A stretch of DNA of 64,000 nucleotides from Halichondria panicea (GCF_963675165.1 NC_087386.1:4408169-4472168), one strand, 5' to 3'. Counted from the first letter of the stretch, positions 36,047-55,833 are shown. Program-made: numbers and translations. Notes: generated by a model not told the origin, from the letters alone.

Positions 36047-36303
36047 GAAACATGTCTCTCATTTTTGTGCAGATGTTACACATTTGCAAAATAGATATAG
36101 ATGGTGTTTGCAAGAATGGTCCTATCACAAGCTTATCCATAATGTAGCCAGCAATAATGATTAAGGGTGCTGCCATGGTGGTTTAACAAATATTGCAGCA
36201 TGTGACCTCAGATAAAAACTCCCGCAGCGTCATAAAATAAGATGTTAATCGGTTTCCAACAAATGAAGCTAGTGGTATTTTCTGTACTCCATTATGCCTT
36301 AAA

Positions 36304-36534
36304 TACCGTATAGCGGGAAATTTTCGCGGGTGTAAATTTTCGCTAGTTGGCTTCAGAGCCCTCAGCAGAAATTTTCGTGGGTTCTAATATTCGCGGTTCA
36401 ATGCTGGGAAACCACACCCACCAATAGCTTTGCATGTGAAATTACCAGTGCGTGGGAGTTTATCCCGGTTTTAATTTTCGTGTTAACGCGAAAATGTGTA
36501 CCACACGAAAATTTCCCTCTATATAGATACGGTA
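36304..36534. mobile_element. TA-flanked MITE (ACCGTATAGCGGGAAATTTT family), copy 1
   Basis: About 231 bp, with ends taccgtatagcgggaaattt and gaaaatttccctctatatag...acggta in inverted orientation; TA borders are consistent with a Tc1/mariner-type MITE. Related copies lie at 42950-43164, 49433-49653 and 50357-50561. Confidence 0.8.
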
Positions 36535-37100
36535 TGTTCGAAAATGTGTGGAGCAGCCAGCTTGCTCAGACCCCCTATAGTAGAACGCTTTACAAGCAGT
36601 TCTGACAAGATTCCGTGTGTTCGGGAGCCCTTAGTCCCAAAGGTATTTTCCTCCTCTTCAATAGTTGATTTCAAAATCTCCTCAGCTGCTTCTGCCAATC
36701 CGACGAGTAAATGCAATCTGCAAAAAAATTGTTCATTCGAATTATCTGTTCTTTTTCTATCGTAGTACGTCATTTGTTCCCACCCAGCTACAACATCAGG
36801 GAGAATGCTGGGCTCTATAGTCGCTAAGGACGGAAGAGAACAGCTTTTCAGCAGCATGTCGATCTGACATCGCATTCTTAAGTTTCGAGACAATAAGTGA
36901 TGAAACACTTGATTCACCTAGCTCCTTCCGGATCACATCTAGATCATCCAGGATTTCAATTAGTGTATCCAGGGTATTCTGAGCCGATCCTGAAAAAAAC
37001 GTGTCTAAGACCGAGAGAAAATGTAGTGTCAGTAGTTGCAACATCAAAATAATGTTGCCCATGTTTAGTAGTTTCATCACTCTGCAAGGTATATACACAC

Positions 37101-39346
37101 TAGCCTCAAATCCATGCCGATTAAAATACGGCCTGGTGTTCATTGCAGGGGTGTTAGTGCACATGCGCTAAATTTATTGTTGATAATAAAACGGAAAATA
37201 AGAGAATACGTTATACCGCATGGTTTGTAGGAAAAATATACATTAAAACAACAGAGAGCTAGAGATGGCTACCGCAGAATCCTTATCCTGCAGGACTTTC
37301 TTGCCTTCTCATTGCATTGCAGTGTTCCTCAGATCTTACAGAGAGGCTCAGCAGAATCACAGACTTTCCAATAACTCCAGATGATGGTCTCTCCCACCAT
37401 AATTATTTGCAGGCTTTGCAACAGAAAGTTTCTGTCAGCAGAGTCATTTATAGTTCTAGCCAAGGCTAGCTATGAGAAGAGAAGGGCACTTCCACCCAGG
37501 CCTCTCACAAGTGTCACTGGCAGCCCAACGAGTACTCGGCTCCGAGAAAGATATCCAAAGACACTAGTGGGTAGGGGTTTCTCCACACACACACACACAC
37601 GTAGCAAGACCACCATTAGCTAAGCGTCAGACCGTTGGAGCCGCTGGAAGGCGACTCTGTTTCCCCGTCCAACAAGAGTAATATAAAAACAAGAGTAAGA
37701 TGAGTTTCAAAAATTACCGTTAATTAATTTTGTTAGTCACTGCTCCATGTGAACGAGATGTGCGCTGAGGGATCGGAGCAACGTTATACTCAAGCAACTT
37801 CTGTTGAGACTACCAGTACTCAGCAACCCAATGGTAGATCTCTATACCTGCAGAGTGTTATATAAAAAAAACAATAATTAAATAGCTGGAATTGAGTGCA
37901 CACTACAGACTACAAATGCCAGCACTCCTACTGACAAACAGTCCGTCAAGGTATAATTGTACGGTAATAATCATGAGTCAAACGCACACTTACAGATCTC
38001 AGTGAACTCACCAAGTAAGAGGGCGGTGTGTACAGTAGTCGTTAGTCCTGACCTGGAGAAGATGCAGGGCTGTTTTTTCTACTCCTCGTCTCAGGAATGA
38101 TGTTGTGGCTCTTGAAGGAGCATAACAGGGTGATGTGTGGAGTTCAATCTTATCTCTCGTGCACTCTCTTTTTTACCCACATCCAGAAAAAGGTCTGTGT
38201 GTTTTTGTGTGCGCCGTGTATAAAATACATAATTATGTACATTTATCACGTGGTAAGTACAGTGATTATTCAATTATTATTAATTTAGGCTTGGGCCAGG
38301 CTAAACCACATCAATGTGACCCTCAGCTACGAAGCGATACTAAAACGTGTCAAAAAGATCAGTGAGGGCCATACCAAAGTGCTAGACAAGTGGTTGAGTG
38401 AGGGGGCATTTGTAAAATCATTATACAAAACTGCGTAGACAGTAGAGCACATGTAAAGGCACTATGTTTTAACGTACAATCGTGATGTATATTGTATCTT
38501 GTGTACATTTTTTAAGGAGACCCTCCAAATATGCAACACTATCAAAGTAGCACTTGCTCAAGCTGTGTTGTTTTATATGTCTCGTTCTAAAATGATGTAG
38601 CCCCTTATTGTAATACATGTAGTTCGTATTTTAAAGTGGCCTGGAATAGAGGCTAGTGATTCCCTACAAGGACTTTTAAAAATAATGTTTCTGCCTCAAA
38701 AAGTAGCCACCCCTGGGGATTTATAATAGCATTGCCTCAAATCGAATAAATACTGTAACCACTCTTGCTTACCACTTATACGCACAGTGTGCTTCGTCAA
38801 CAGCGACTGCCACTACATAGTCACAGAGGGGACATTGAACCAGGAGCTGCTTCTATGCTTCTCTGCCAAGGAGTGCCTCGGGAGCACTATAGAAGAGAGA
38901 GAATCAACCCTCGGACACGTCACTCACACTAGCAAGGAGGTCCTTCTCGACATCTATGAAATGAAGGATCGGTGTTGACTGTAATAATGCACTAAGTTCA
39001 GGCCATTAATATCATCAGTTCCTAGATTCTATAGCTATCTAGATCTACATCTTTAATACCTTTGTTGCCAGACAATATAGCAGCAGAGACACCCCTCTTC
39101 CGGAGGCCTGAGACCTGGTCTATTATCAGAGACACTAGTGGTGACAGTACCAGCAAAACTCAACTCTTGTAGAGCTAGAGCTTGTCCGTTTCAGTGAGCA
39201 GTTGGAAGCACAAAGACTTGCCATAGCCTGTGGGGAACCAAGCAAAGACATCATGATCATCATACAGGTGGATGTGCAGCGCATGTGCACTAACACCCCT
39301 GCAATGAACACCAGGCCGTATTTTAATCGGCATGGATTCGAGGCTA
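37101..39346. mobile_element. Mutator-like element carrying gene fragments, 2,246 bp
   Basis: Terminal inverted repeats of about 67 bp start TAGCCTC and share AATCCATGCCGATTAAAATA, with one mismatch near the tip. Flanks tatacacac and agtacacac agree at 7 of 9 bases. The inside holds exon-like coding scraps in both orientations: 38290-38436 plus (AWARLNHINVTLSYEAIL), 38787-38978 plus (CHYIVTEGTLNQELLLCF) and a helicase P-loop on the minus strand at 39175-39267. No Mutator transposase is seen. It resembles a Pack-MULE, a non-autonomous element that captured gene pieces. Confidence 0.75.
39175..39267 (-). pseudogene. RecQ-like helicase P-loop fragment
   Basis: The minus strand reads DVFAWFPTGYGKSLCFQLL before a stop at 39175-39177. 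PTGYGKS is the Walker A of RecQ/DEAD-type helicases. Only this short piece is present, just inside the right terminal repeat, so it is captured cargo rather than a gene. Confidence 0.7.
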
Positions 39347-40439
39347 AGTACACACCATCATCTTGAGATAACTCCTCACCAATTCGAGCTTGAGCACATG
39401 TAAGGCATTCCAACAACATATCACATACAGCTGTTTTTTGGGGTAGGCGGTCAACCTCTTTATGAGCGATGTTCCTTAAAACACTTTCAATTACCAGTTT
39501 CACATTGCTTACACTGACATTTAAGGACAATAATTCGTCACAACAGTTCGTACATCATTGGTGTACTTCCCTCTTTCAAAAGTAATAATCCTATCACTGG
39601 CATCAGATAAAATATCTTGTACTTAATTCTCTTTTAGCTTCTAGTGACTTTATTTCATGCGCATGCAGTAACTGTTCTTTGCGCTCGGCTTCTTTGCGCT
39701 CGGCTTCTTCGGAGACAGCAGCAACTTCCTCAAAATTAATATCACTTGGTTCCATGTACTTCGTTTTCCAGTATAAGGCTCTATGACGAAGACGATAAAG
39801 TTTTCCCTAAGTTCACGAATTTTTTCTTCTAACCTCATAGTTTTTTTCTGTAAACCATGTATTGTTTGCTCGTCTTCCTGAAGTTGTGTATCCTGTTCCA
39901 AAATTATTGCTTCTTTTCTTTTCAACTTATTTTGGTGATTTCTATGGACAGCATATGTTTTCACTTACGTGATTTCTCTACAAGGTCCTTTAATTCAGTA
40001 CAGGATGAGCAACTGGATTCATCTATTGGGAGACAATCACTTTACCACATGCCACAAACACATTAGGTAATTCATTATTCTGATTAAGAAAATCAGCGAT
40101 CTTAGACGACTTTTCATCACACGATGGTATTTTTTTGAGTTTGGTTAGCTTTGCTGAAAGACATACAACACTCTGACGTAGAGATTTAATAGATCGACAA
40201 CTTCCAAACAGTGAAGATACCCGTCTCCAGTGTAATGTAGTATAGGTACACGAAGAATTTCCGTTTACAAAAAATTGAATAGTTAATTCCAACATAGTTC
40301 GATTAGTCACTTTTGAGCGTGGTATATTTTCAATATCGCTACAACTGTCAGAATCACCAGCAACAGCCAAGAGAAGCTCCGGAAATAACCCCATTTCCGA
40401 CAGAGAAGGGTAGCGTTCCGAAAATGTAAGTTCTGCCAT

Positions 40440-42282
40440 TGGGTAGTGAGTCTATACGACTATATAGTGTAGCTGCAATAAAAAATAGGCACATAGAGTA
40501 AGGGGTATTTTGAGACATCAAAATTGATGACCCCTATCTTGCAGTATTCTTGAGGGAGCAAAATAGTCTACACAACCATGGTCAATAATGTAAGCAAAAA
40601 ATTCCATAATGCATACACAGGCCTACAGCTCCAAATTTCTTTTGGCTAAAGAGGTAGTGCATTAAAATAATGCAGAAAGAATAGCTGAAGTACTAATTAT
40701 CATCTCATAATTGGTACCGTCTAACAGTGCCCTCTTCTATACTCTATAAATACAAATTCTCTATTTAGCGAATCCTAAACACTACAAGGAGCTGAACAAA
40801 GCGTGCCAACCATGTGTGCTGGAATGCCTTTTGAGTATCTACTATGTTTCATTGTAAGATTAACATGTATGTTCTCTATACACGCACAAAAACATTGAAA
40901 GGACATCATTTACTAGCCTAAAACTAATGCTTCACTCATTAGTTGCTTTAAACAGAGCTCACCATTGAAATTAGCACCCCAAAGAACCCCTTATAGTCCA
41001 TCCAATCATAGCGAGATCATGCAGAACTGATGCTAAAGTGATTGTGCCACAGCTCTGTTCTTATTTACAGAGGAAAAAATTTCTGCTTCCAGAGTCGCTA
41101 CAAAGGTTGTTCCCCAATGGTATTCGTTTTATGGAGGTTCCACTGTATAAAACTGAAACAGCAAATCCAACGTGACTAGAAGCCTATAGAAGCTCTTCAT
41201 TGATCATTTAGCAGCTATAAAGCAGCCTACACACACACACACACACTACTGTATCACTTGTGCGTACACACCGAGGAATTACACAATACAGAAGTCTCAC
41301 GACTTATTATAGATTCTAATAGATTTCTAGTAGATTTAGCACAATAGGAGTAATTGCTAGCAAAGCAACTATAGTTTTATCATTGTATAGCTGTGGCTTT
41401 ATGTATATATATAGGTTACCGTATTATTATAATCTGGTTAGTAAGCGCATGTGCCTATATAGGGATAGGGTCCAGAAAGTGTCTAGTTTGTTCAAACAGC
41501 TCATTTTTGTGTCCACACACAATCACTCTATACCCCAGCTAGTCTCATGAATTAGCCGCCCTTCCATGGAGAGTTTGTCTGAGCACTTTAGTCTAGAGGT
41601 CATTGCACAATGGAATTGTCATTATGCCTCGGTGCGCATGAGCAAGGTAGACAAATATCAGACCATAGCACAAAGTGGTCAGTCATGAAGTTGAAATGTG
41701 CAGTCCTTCTCACTCTAAAAGTAGCCTCAGTATAGCTTGTCTCTCACTTTTCTTGCTGGAGCTAGCTATCATAGCATATGCATGCACTGCAAAAAATGAC
41801 TATTTCAATCAATCACATGATATTTTCCGTTTGAACATGACATTTTCCGTTTTTTATCTTATTTAAATAAGCCACGTGATAATTCTGCCCGGTCAATTTG
41901 TGACCGAACGTTGGAGTCTCTAGTCTGTCATCAAGCTATACTGATCGGTTTTTGACCAATATCCGACCGTTATAATCCTCACTGGTGTTCTAGTGCAGAG
42001 CTAACTACTAAGTAGAGTAGCAACACTCGGTAAACAAGTTTGGCTACGCACTCTTCTGAAAAGGCTGCAATGGCATTCCAAGTAAGCAAAACTAGGCATA
42101 ACTCGAGAACGAAGCATTATTTACAAATCCACGAATAAAATCCATGACTAGAAGCCTCTTGCACTTGATTGATCCTTGAGCAGCTGTAGCAGTCTTCACA
42201 CACACACACACGTAAACACACTACCATATACCTCGCTTGCGCATGCGCACCGAGGCATAATTAAGGTGCTTTGCCTGGACTA
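40440..42282. other. Non-coding repeats between loci
   Basis: No gene is supported. It contains a partial R2 repeat near 41620-41660 (ttatgcctcggtgcgcatg) and a reverse R2 copy at about 41990-42262, whose ends are linked by a CA microsatellite at 42200-42220. The rest is AT-rich and unassigned. Confidence 0.55.
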
Positions 42283-42890
42283 AATGTACTTGTTGCCCAG
42301 TGAATGAGCAGATCAAAGCAGTCCAGTGCCGCTCTGTATATGGCATGTTGCATCACTACCATAGCAACCATATATAATGCAACTGATTTGTTGTGTGGGA
42401 AAAGCATAGCTATAATGAGTTCATGCCTTCCGCATTTCTTATTTTGATACCACAAAAAAGTGAGTTGTAGGAACAATATAAAAGAGATCATTCCAACTTT
42501 TGTCCAATATGCGGTGACTTGTTAGCTTTGATGTGCCTGGCTTCACTGTGCAATATGCCATATATTTGCACTGGTTTCTTTGATCTTTTGCTCAAACATG
42601 CAACAAGTATTAGTTATTGCCCAGCCAGAGTGCAACATGCCATATATTGCACTGGAGCAATATAATGCCCGAGGGCTTTATGTCATCCAGTGCAATATAT
42701 GGCATGTTGCACGAGGGTGCCTGCAATAACTAAAGAAATCTACTGCATTTACACACAGTGCAAGTGCATATAATCCAGTGCATTATGCCATATAATGCAG
42801 TGCAATATATGGTAGCCATGGCAGTGATGCAACATGCCATATACTGAGCACTGGATTGCTTTGATCTGCCCACTCACTGGGCAACAATTA
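42283..42890. mobile_element. Palindromic TIR element, about 610 bp
   Basis: Ends of about 85 bp are inverted (ttgttgcccagtgaatgagc on the left, gcccactcactgggcaacaa on the right) and share atggcatgttgcatcact. A further inner palindrome at about 42630-42705 has arms tgcaacatgccatatattgc and gcaatatatggcatgttgca. Nested foldbacks with no coding region. Confidence 0.8.
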
Positions 42891-42949
42891 TAATTATGGC
42901 ATTTGCACTGTGTGTAAATGCAGTAGAATTTGTAAGACTTCGTGCAAGA

Positions 42950-43164
42950 TACCGTATATAGTGCGAAATTTTCGAGGGGCTTAATTTTCGCGGATTTCAT
43001 GGGTTAGAATCCTACACGAAAATTGAATTACCTGCTATAACATGCATAGATTTAAAGGCGTGGCTTCCGGTAAGCAGTCATTCCGTGAACATTGTGCAAC
43101 GAAATAGCTTTTAGAGGCTAATCCACGAAATATAAGTGCCTCGAAAATTTCGCGCTATACGGTA
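42950..43164. mobile_element. TA-flanked MITE, copy 2
   Basis: About 215 bp, from taccgtatatagtgcgaaat to atttcgcgctatacggta, with inverted ends. Confidence 0.85.
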
Positions 43165-43758
43165 TCTGCTTTTGGGACCCCTACCCTCCCAGCCAATAAC
43201 TCATTTGGTTCCTTTTATAGGCTACTACCTGTTGCACTAATTATGGTAAGAATTTATTACGAATTCACTAAAATTCACACAAAACACATGTCCTACAATT
43301 AATAGGGAACAACTTGACCAATCAGAAGAGTTTGACGTCATTGGGCAACAAGTTAGTTATTGCAGGCGCCCTGCGGCAATAACTTATACATGTATATATA
43401 GTCGTGTGATTTGTATATAGGCATGCTGTACATAATTATAGTTACATACCATAAGTGGGTTTTTCGTATGGTGGATATTTTCCCATTTTTCGTATTGTAG
43501 AGCATCATACGAAAGTTAATTTAACATCACTATCGTAATCCCGAGTTGTACGATACTGGGCAGGATATACGAAAATTTACAGCAAAGAAAATAACCTTTA
43601 TATAACAAACATAGCATGTAATGATCAGTTTATCATGCACATGTATCGTTCTCTTTCGTTGGTGTGTGACATCATAATAATAACAGCCATGTTGACAGTT
43701 CTGAAGTATTACATAATTATACTAACACCACTGGCGCATATACACACATCCTGTTTAG

Positions 43759-46557
43759 AATCGAAGCGGTTGTTTGATGAGGCAATGAAGCATGGACACG
43801 TCTTGGTCAACATTGTCAACATGCTTGTGTTTGGACCGGCGGGAACAGGAAAGACCAACCTCAAGTGCCTGCTAACTGACAAGCCCCCTCCACTACAGCG
43901 AGACAGCACTCCTTGTATGGAAAAGCCAGTACGCATTCGACCAGTGTCCAACACGAAATTCAAGTCAACTGGAAGGGGCTGGGAAGAGATGTCTCAGCCA
44001 AAGTTGCTCAAACTACTAGCTCAAATCATCTCCAAGTTACCAAAAGAAAGTACTGATCAATCCACGGCCTCAAGGGTTGCGGAGAGCTTGAAAAGAATGA
44101 CCACAATAACAGAGTCAGGTTTAACTTCTGATAATGTTAAGTCAATTGATGAGTCCATATTGTCTTACTACAATCCAAGCGACACAAAATCTGATGAGAT
44201 TACCACAATAACTACTTTTTCTGATATGAACCTGTCAGCCAAAGAAGAGCCTCCATACTCGGGAAGAATGTTGGACAAAGCCATCGATGATTTGATAGCC
44301 AGTGTAGTGAGTGGTGTTGCAGAACAGCTGAAGCTAGCCACACAGGGAACTGATCAACTGTTGAGCAGAGACCAGCAAGAAGGAGAACTGTTTGATTCCA
44401 ACTGGGTATATGTTACTGATTCCGGAGGCCAACCTCAATTTCATGACATCAGTCCTCTCTTTATCAAGCACATTTCGGTGGCGTTGGTAGTGCTGCGTTT
44501 GACTGACAAACTATCCAGTTTCTCTTCTGACGAGTACTACAAGGATGGGCAGCTGGTTGGTAGTCCCCATGCATCTCACATGACCCTCGGGGAGACACTT
44601 CAGAGTATCGTTCGATCTATTGAGTCCCATACCTCACAAGACAGGAAGCCAAAGATGATCTTTGTGGGCACATTCTTGGATCAGCTGAGGAGCTCGGATA
44701 CACTTATCAAGAGGAATAAAGAAATTCTCGACATGCTGCCACCCGATATCAGGAAGCTATTGGTGTACAGAGATTTTGGATTAAACGATTTGATTTTTGG
44801 TCTCAACACAATCAGCCGAGAGGAGGATTCACTGACCACTGCCAATAGGATTAGAATTGCTATTGAGCGCTCTATTCCGCTACAAGTCAAAATGCCCATC
44901 TGGTGGTCCTTCTTGGATTCACTTCTCCAGAGTTTATCTGCCACTCTCGAGCGAGGTGTACTAAGCATTGAAGAATGTCTTCGATTAGCCACTCGATTTG
45001 GTTATGTGCTCCAAGATCTTCAAGCTGCTCTGGTCTTCTTTGACAACGTGTGTATAGCGCACTACTATCCCTCCATTCTCCCCAACACAGTGTTTGTGGA
45101 TGCCCAGATTCCACTAGACAAGATCACCGAGCTCTCACAGCACGCCATCTCCCTGAGGAATGCTGAAGTCAAATCACGCTCTACTCTAAACACAGCAATG
45201 ATCGAGGTTGAATGGAAGAGATTTCGAGACGAGGGTATAATCACTTTAGGGTTCCTACGCTTCTTCAAGAAGCATTACGTTGAAGGCATCTTTTCTCCAG
45301 AAGATATGCTGTTGATCATGAAAGATCTTCTCGTGGTTGCTCCCATTGCACTAGTGGAAGCCACTCCCCACCAAGCCGAGTTCTTCATGCCATCTCTACT
45401 CACATCGATCCAACCTGCTGAGTTAGACAAAATTCGTTCCTCCTTCACAATAGCACCCCTTGCTGTCTACTTTCGTAGTGGGTGTATTCGCTCTGGAGTC
45501 TTTTGCTGTCTAGTTGTGGACGTAATCAAGAGGCTGGGCTGGAAAGTTTTGCTCCCTTCAGGCGAAACAAGCATTTTTGCTAAAAATTGTATCCAGTACG
45601 AAATCTCTGATCTCCCGTGTACCGTGACTCTGATCGACTCCTTCTCATATATGGAAGTGTATATCGACGTCCCTGTTTCTCTTCGCAATGAAGTATGCCC
45701 TATGATTCGAAACGAAATTTTGCACAGTATTAAATTGTCCTGTGCAGTGTTGCATTATGACAACGACACACCCAAGACAGCCATCTTTTGCCCATGCAAG
45801 AAGAGCACTGGAAAATTGCACCTTGCTGATGTGATCGAACGGAGTGGCTGTAAGTTTTGGAAGTGCTCCCTTCAGACACGTGTGTGGGGAGAGCTCAGTG
45901 ATGAACATAGAATCTGGCTGGACAATAGCGAAGGTTCTGGTGAGTACAGTCGTTTTTTAAAATTGAAAGTTATCTTTTTGTTTTCCCCCTCAATTAGGTG
46001 AATCATCCTCTGTTACGGGAGACATGTGTACAAAGATGACATTGAGTGATCAGCAGCAACAATCTGGTAAGTACATGACATACATTGCTTTACTATCACT
46101 GATTAGATTACGATACTGAATAGTCATACTGTTTTTGCCTTCATGTAAATTGCAACTATAATTAAAGTTTATCGAAAGTTCTGGTAGGTGCAGTGTTCAG
46201 CAATATTTTGTTTCCCTTTGTTATAGGTGAAGCCTCCTCTGTTACGAGAGATATGGATACTAAAGGAAAGAGACATCAGCTGCAATACTCCGGTAGTTAT
46301 GTAGCACTATACGTAAATATTTGCAGCTTTTATCATAGGAAAATTATATGTACTACATAGTAACAAATTATTTGCGTATCATATTTTTGTAATTGACCTT
46401 TGTATTATCCCCCTCAGGTCCATCGTCCCCTGTAATGGAACCTGTGTGTAGAATGAGTGATCAATATACCAGTAAGGAATGTCTGTTGGGGTTCCATGTA
46501 TAGTGGATAAGTTATTTTACTTGGTCATTATGTGCAAGCGAGGTATATACGTACGGT

Positions 46558-46613
<56 letters not shown>

Positions 46614-48914
46614 TGTGTGTGTGTAGACTGCTACAGCTGCTCAAGGATCGATCCAGTGCAAGTAACAGTTTCTATAGTCATGCTCTCTTGGATTTAAATT
46701 CATGGATTTGCAAAATACTGCTTCGTTCTCGAATTATGCCTAGTTTTGCTTACTTGGAATACGATCGCAGCCTTTTCAGAAGAGCACGTATAGCCAAACT
46801 TGTTCACCGAGTGTTGCTACTCTACTTAGTAGTTAGCTTGCACTAGAACGCTAGCTATTGGTAGCTGCAAGAGTGAGAAGAGAGCTGCAAGGCTCTGCTG
46901 ATGCTGCCATTAATCTTATACTTGAACAATCGTAGTCGATGATTACCCATGCACTCTTTGAGTTTCCCTGTGATTTTGGACTCTGCTCAGGATTCTGCCT
47001 GCATGCAGCAAATTCATTAATGCTATTAGCAGCTTTATGTTATGTAGCGTTGGCACCTAGCTCCACCGAGGCATCAGCACCCGCGGTGCTTTCATTACTG
47101 TAACAATTATTATAATTATGTTTCCCTTCAATTATTAGGAAAACCATCGTCTGCTACGGGAGATACTCTTATGAAGACTGAGAGAAAGAGTGATCAGCAG
47201 CAATACTCTGGTATATGTAGCCCCTTTATCTGTAAACTTACTACAGAAATTTGAAAGCTATAATATTATAGAAGCTATTAATATTTCAGAAGTTATCACT
47301 CTAACCAAAAGTATACCTAGAAACCAGTAAATCATGAATTATATACACTGTGGACATTTGTAGACCCATAAAGGATACCTAAACCATTTAACTTATGAAG
47401 TCTGAGACCTTAGCTGTTTAAGGTTAGTCGATTATACCCACTATAACAATTTGCTGTTGTTTTTATTAATCCCCCCAAACCCACCACCTTGTGTTTCCAT
47501 AGAAACATTTTTGTAGCTTGGTCATTCACCTACACAATGGTATCAGCACCATTTCTTAGAAAGGTTTCAATCAAAAGATAATTATCAACATTAATTTAAG
47601 TACAGCCACTCACACAGTTGTGGTAACCACTCTCTATATGCTGCATGGTTGCTGCACTGTAATTGTAAGCGCCAACTCAGACTTAACAGTGTCCTAAAAA
47701 ATCTCCATTGGTTGCTGTTATGTCGCTTATAATATATAGTATTATATATGTCGCGAATAATTACTTTTTGACCCAATATTTTTACTTTCGTTATATTTTT
47801 TCTTTTCTTCAGGTGAATTGTCCTCTGTTACAGTAATGGAAGATGTGTGTTAGAAGACTGGAGTGAGGGACCAACAACTCAATCAAGAAATCCCTGAGAG
47901 TGACATCATTCTAATCGCGCAGAAATTTCCTCACCTGCTGAACGTGCACAAGGTAGGCAGTACTCTAAATCTTATATCTACTTATCCTCCTGACATTTTG
48001 GCAAGGGGAGCAAATGGTGCACGTGCATGATATTAGGGGGTTGATGACATGTATATATCTAGAGGGTTCGTGACCCCCAGGAATTCATTACTATATCTGC
48101 CCTGTTAAGAATATTGTTCACCAGAACCCCTCAATTGCCATTGAGTTTCCTCTAGAAGATATTTCCGAGGGGGAAACCCCACCAAATGAAACCCTGTTGA
48201 TTGTTGTTTTTGTACAGGCTTTGACCATCAACGATCTACAACATGTTTACAAGAAACTACATGAAAGTGCCAGCCCTCACTGGTTCAATCTGGGATTGGC
48301 TTTAGGTCTAACTCATCTTGTTCTCACCAACATCGATAGCAAGCATCGTGGAAATAATGTGTCATGCTTGCGTGAAATGTTGGCCAGGCTCCTGAGTACA
48401 CAACATGTAACATGGAGTCTCCTGTCAGACGCTCTCAAAAAGCCCACAGTGGATCTTATCAATTTGGCTGACAGCATCACAGGTAACTATTTGTGCATTT
48501 TTTTATATTCGCCATTTTAGTGAATGATATAAACTGTCAAGAAAATTGTAGGTAACTATTTTCAGTGTGCATTTTTTTTTGTTCGCCTGTGTGTCATTTT
48601 TAGAGCTTAATAGACTGTCACGAAAATTGTAAATTGTTATTTTAGTGATGTCTTTATTTCTTCATTCAGCCAATCAATCCACAACTCCTAACCTGCTTGA
48701 TCGACTCAATCTCACATCAGCCGACCTTGGTGATGTAACTGATGTCACACGTCGTTATGGCAATCAAGCTGGAGTGGCTCATGCATTGATAGTGTGGCAA
48801 AGAGTGAATCCTTCCAGAGCTACCTTCAGGGCCTTGGTGGAAATTGCCCTAGGACTGAGAAGAGGAGACATTGCTACAGACATCTGTAGGTTCATTGTAG
48901 AAAATGGCGGTTAG
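43759..48914 (+). CDS. Roc-COR GTPase with death domains, paralogue B (premature stop; 5' exon not found)
   Basis: The large exon 43759-45939 follows a tttag acceptor in phase 1, so an upstream exon is expected; ATG 43785 is an in-frame alternative start. The Roc P-loop GPAGTGKTN, then a long insertion, DSGGQPQFHD (switch II) and the FVGTFLDQL strand are visible, followed by a COR region (MPIWWSFLDSLL). Linker exons are 45998-46066, 46227-46292, 46418-46471 and 47139-47210. Exon 47813-47952 contains TAG at 47851-47853 where paralogue A has a sense codon. Death-domain exons are 48218-48482 and 48670-48914. The stop would release a GTPase without death domains; whether this is a pseudogene, an allele or a regulated short form is open. 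Domain function is inferred from family architecture. Confidence 0.8.
45998..47210 (+). repeat. Tandemly duplicated linker exons
   Basis: Four exons of 54-72 nt (45998-46066, 46227-46292, 46418-46471, 47139-47210), all phase 1/1, encode variants of a cassette beginning G-x-x-S-S-V-T and ending S-D-Q-Q-x-x-S-G. Paralogue A has three (874-936, 1145-1219, 1268-1315). Any number can be included or skipped without losing frame. Confidence 0.75.
46520..47010 (+). repeat. Dispersed repeat R2 in paralogue B intron
   Basis: Contains gcaagcgaggtatatacg, a long GT microsatellite (46561-46622) and the words gctgctcaaggatcgatcc and ctgcctgcatgcagcaaa. Same family as 31783-32270. Confidence 0.75.
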
Positions 48915-49432
48915 ATAATAGTTTTTGTACACACCCATGCACCTCCAATTATAGTTGTCAGTATTATTATACCTCGATTATTATAGTTCCTATGTTTAAT
49001 TATTTTGCTATAAAGTAAATTTAATTTGTACTCAACCTCATTACTTAGCCTCATTCTCTTCCCTCTAATTTTCCAGCGCAAGCCTCTGCTCACGTATCCA
49101 TTTAGTGATAATTGTTTCACATTCACCTATTATATACACCTCAACTTTATTCTTCACCCCAATGTACATGTGGTTCTATTATTGTTGTCACACTGAGCTA
49201 TCAGGTCGACTTGTTTGCATGATATATATATATATACCGTACATACTCTACAATAACATTTTAGAAGCATACAATTAATGTAGCTCTCAATATAAATTAC
49301 CATTGTGTAGAACCTGTTTCTCTCGACTCTATACAGCCATTCAAACAGAGCTCGAGCTCAATTAATATAATAGCTCAGTTCTTGTGAGTGAAATATTATT
49401 ATACATTGCTGTTTAATAGTATAGTACGTACG

Positions 49433-49653
49433 TACCGTATAGCGTGAAATTTTTGTGGGGTGCAAAATTTCGCGTTTTTTTAGGGCAGAGTAGTGAACGC
49501 GAAAATTAAAACCAGGATAAACTCCCACACATCGGTATTTCACATTCTGATGGGTGTAGTTTCCTAGCACTGAACCGCGAATATTAGAACCCACGAACAT
49601 TTCTGCTGAGGGCTCTGGAGCCAAATAGCGAACATTTCCCGCTATACAGTATA
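49433..49653. mobile_element. TA-flanked MITE, copy 3
   Basis: About 221 bp between taccgtatagcgtgaaattt and acatttcccgctatacagta, inverted. It lies just beyond the 3' end of JMJD4. Confidence 0.85.
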
Positions 49654-49690
49654 ATATTGATTGAGTGGCTAATGTTTTGATAAAGACAAA

Positions 49691-55833
<6,143 letters not shown>

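Larger units (their letters stand above)
36540..40439 (-). pseudogene. Frameshifted coiled-coil gene relic, split by a transposon
   Basis: Reading leftwards from ATG 40439, fragments follow in several frames: an N-terminal block (MAELTFSERYPSL), a Cys-pair segment (SSCSSCTEL), a coiled coil (KLKRKEAIILEQDTQLQEDE), then RALYWKTKYMEPSDI, a helical block (VKLVIESVLRNIAHKEVDRL) and, beyond the element at 37101-39346, KNAMSDRHAAEKLFSSVL and FFCRLHLLVGLAEAAEEIL. Several single-base frame changes (for example near 40030, 39800, 39545 and 36810) and the insertion show it is broken. The last motif occurs in uncharacterised, often multicopy animal proteins that may be transposon-derived; I cannot name the family. 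Confidence 0.7.
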
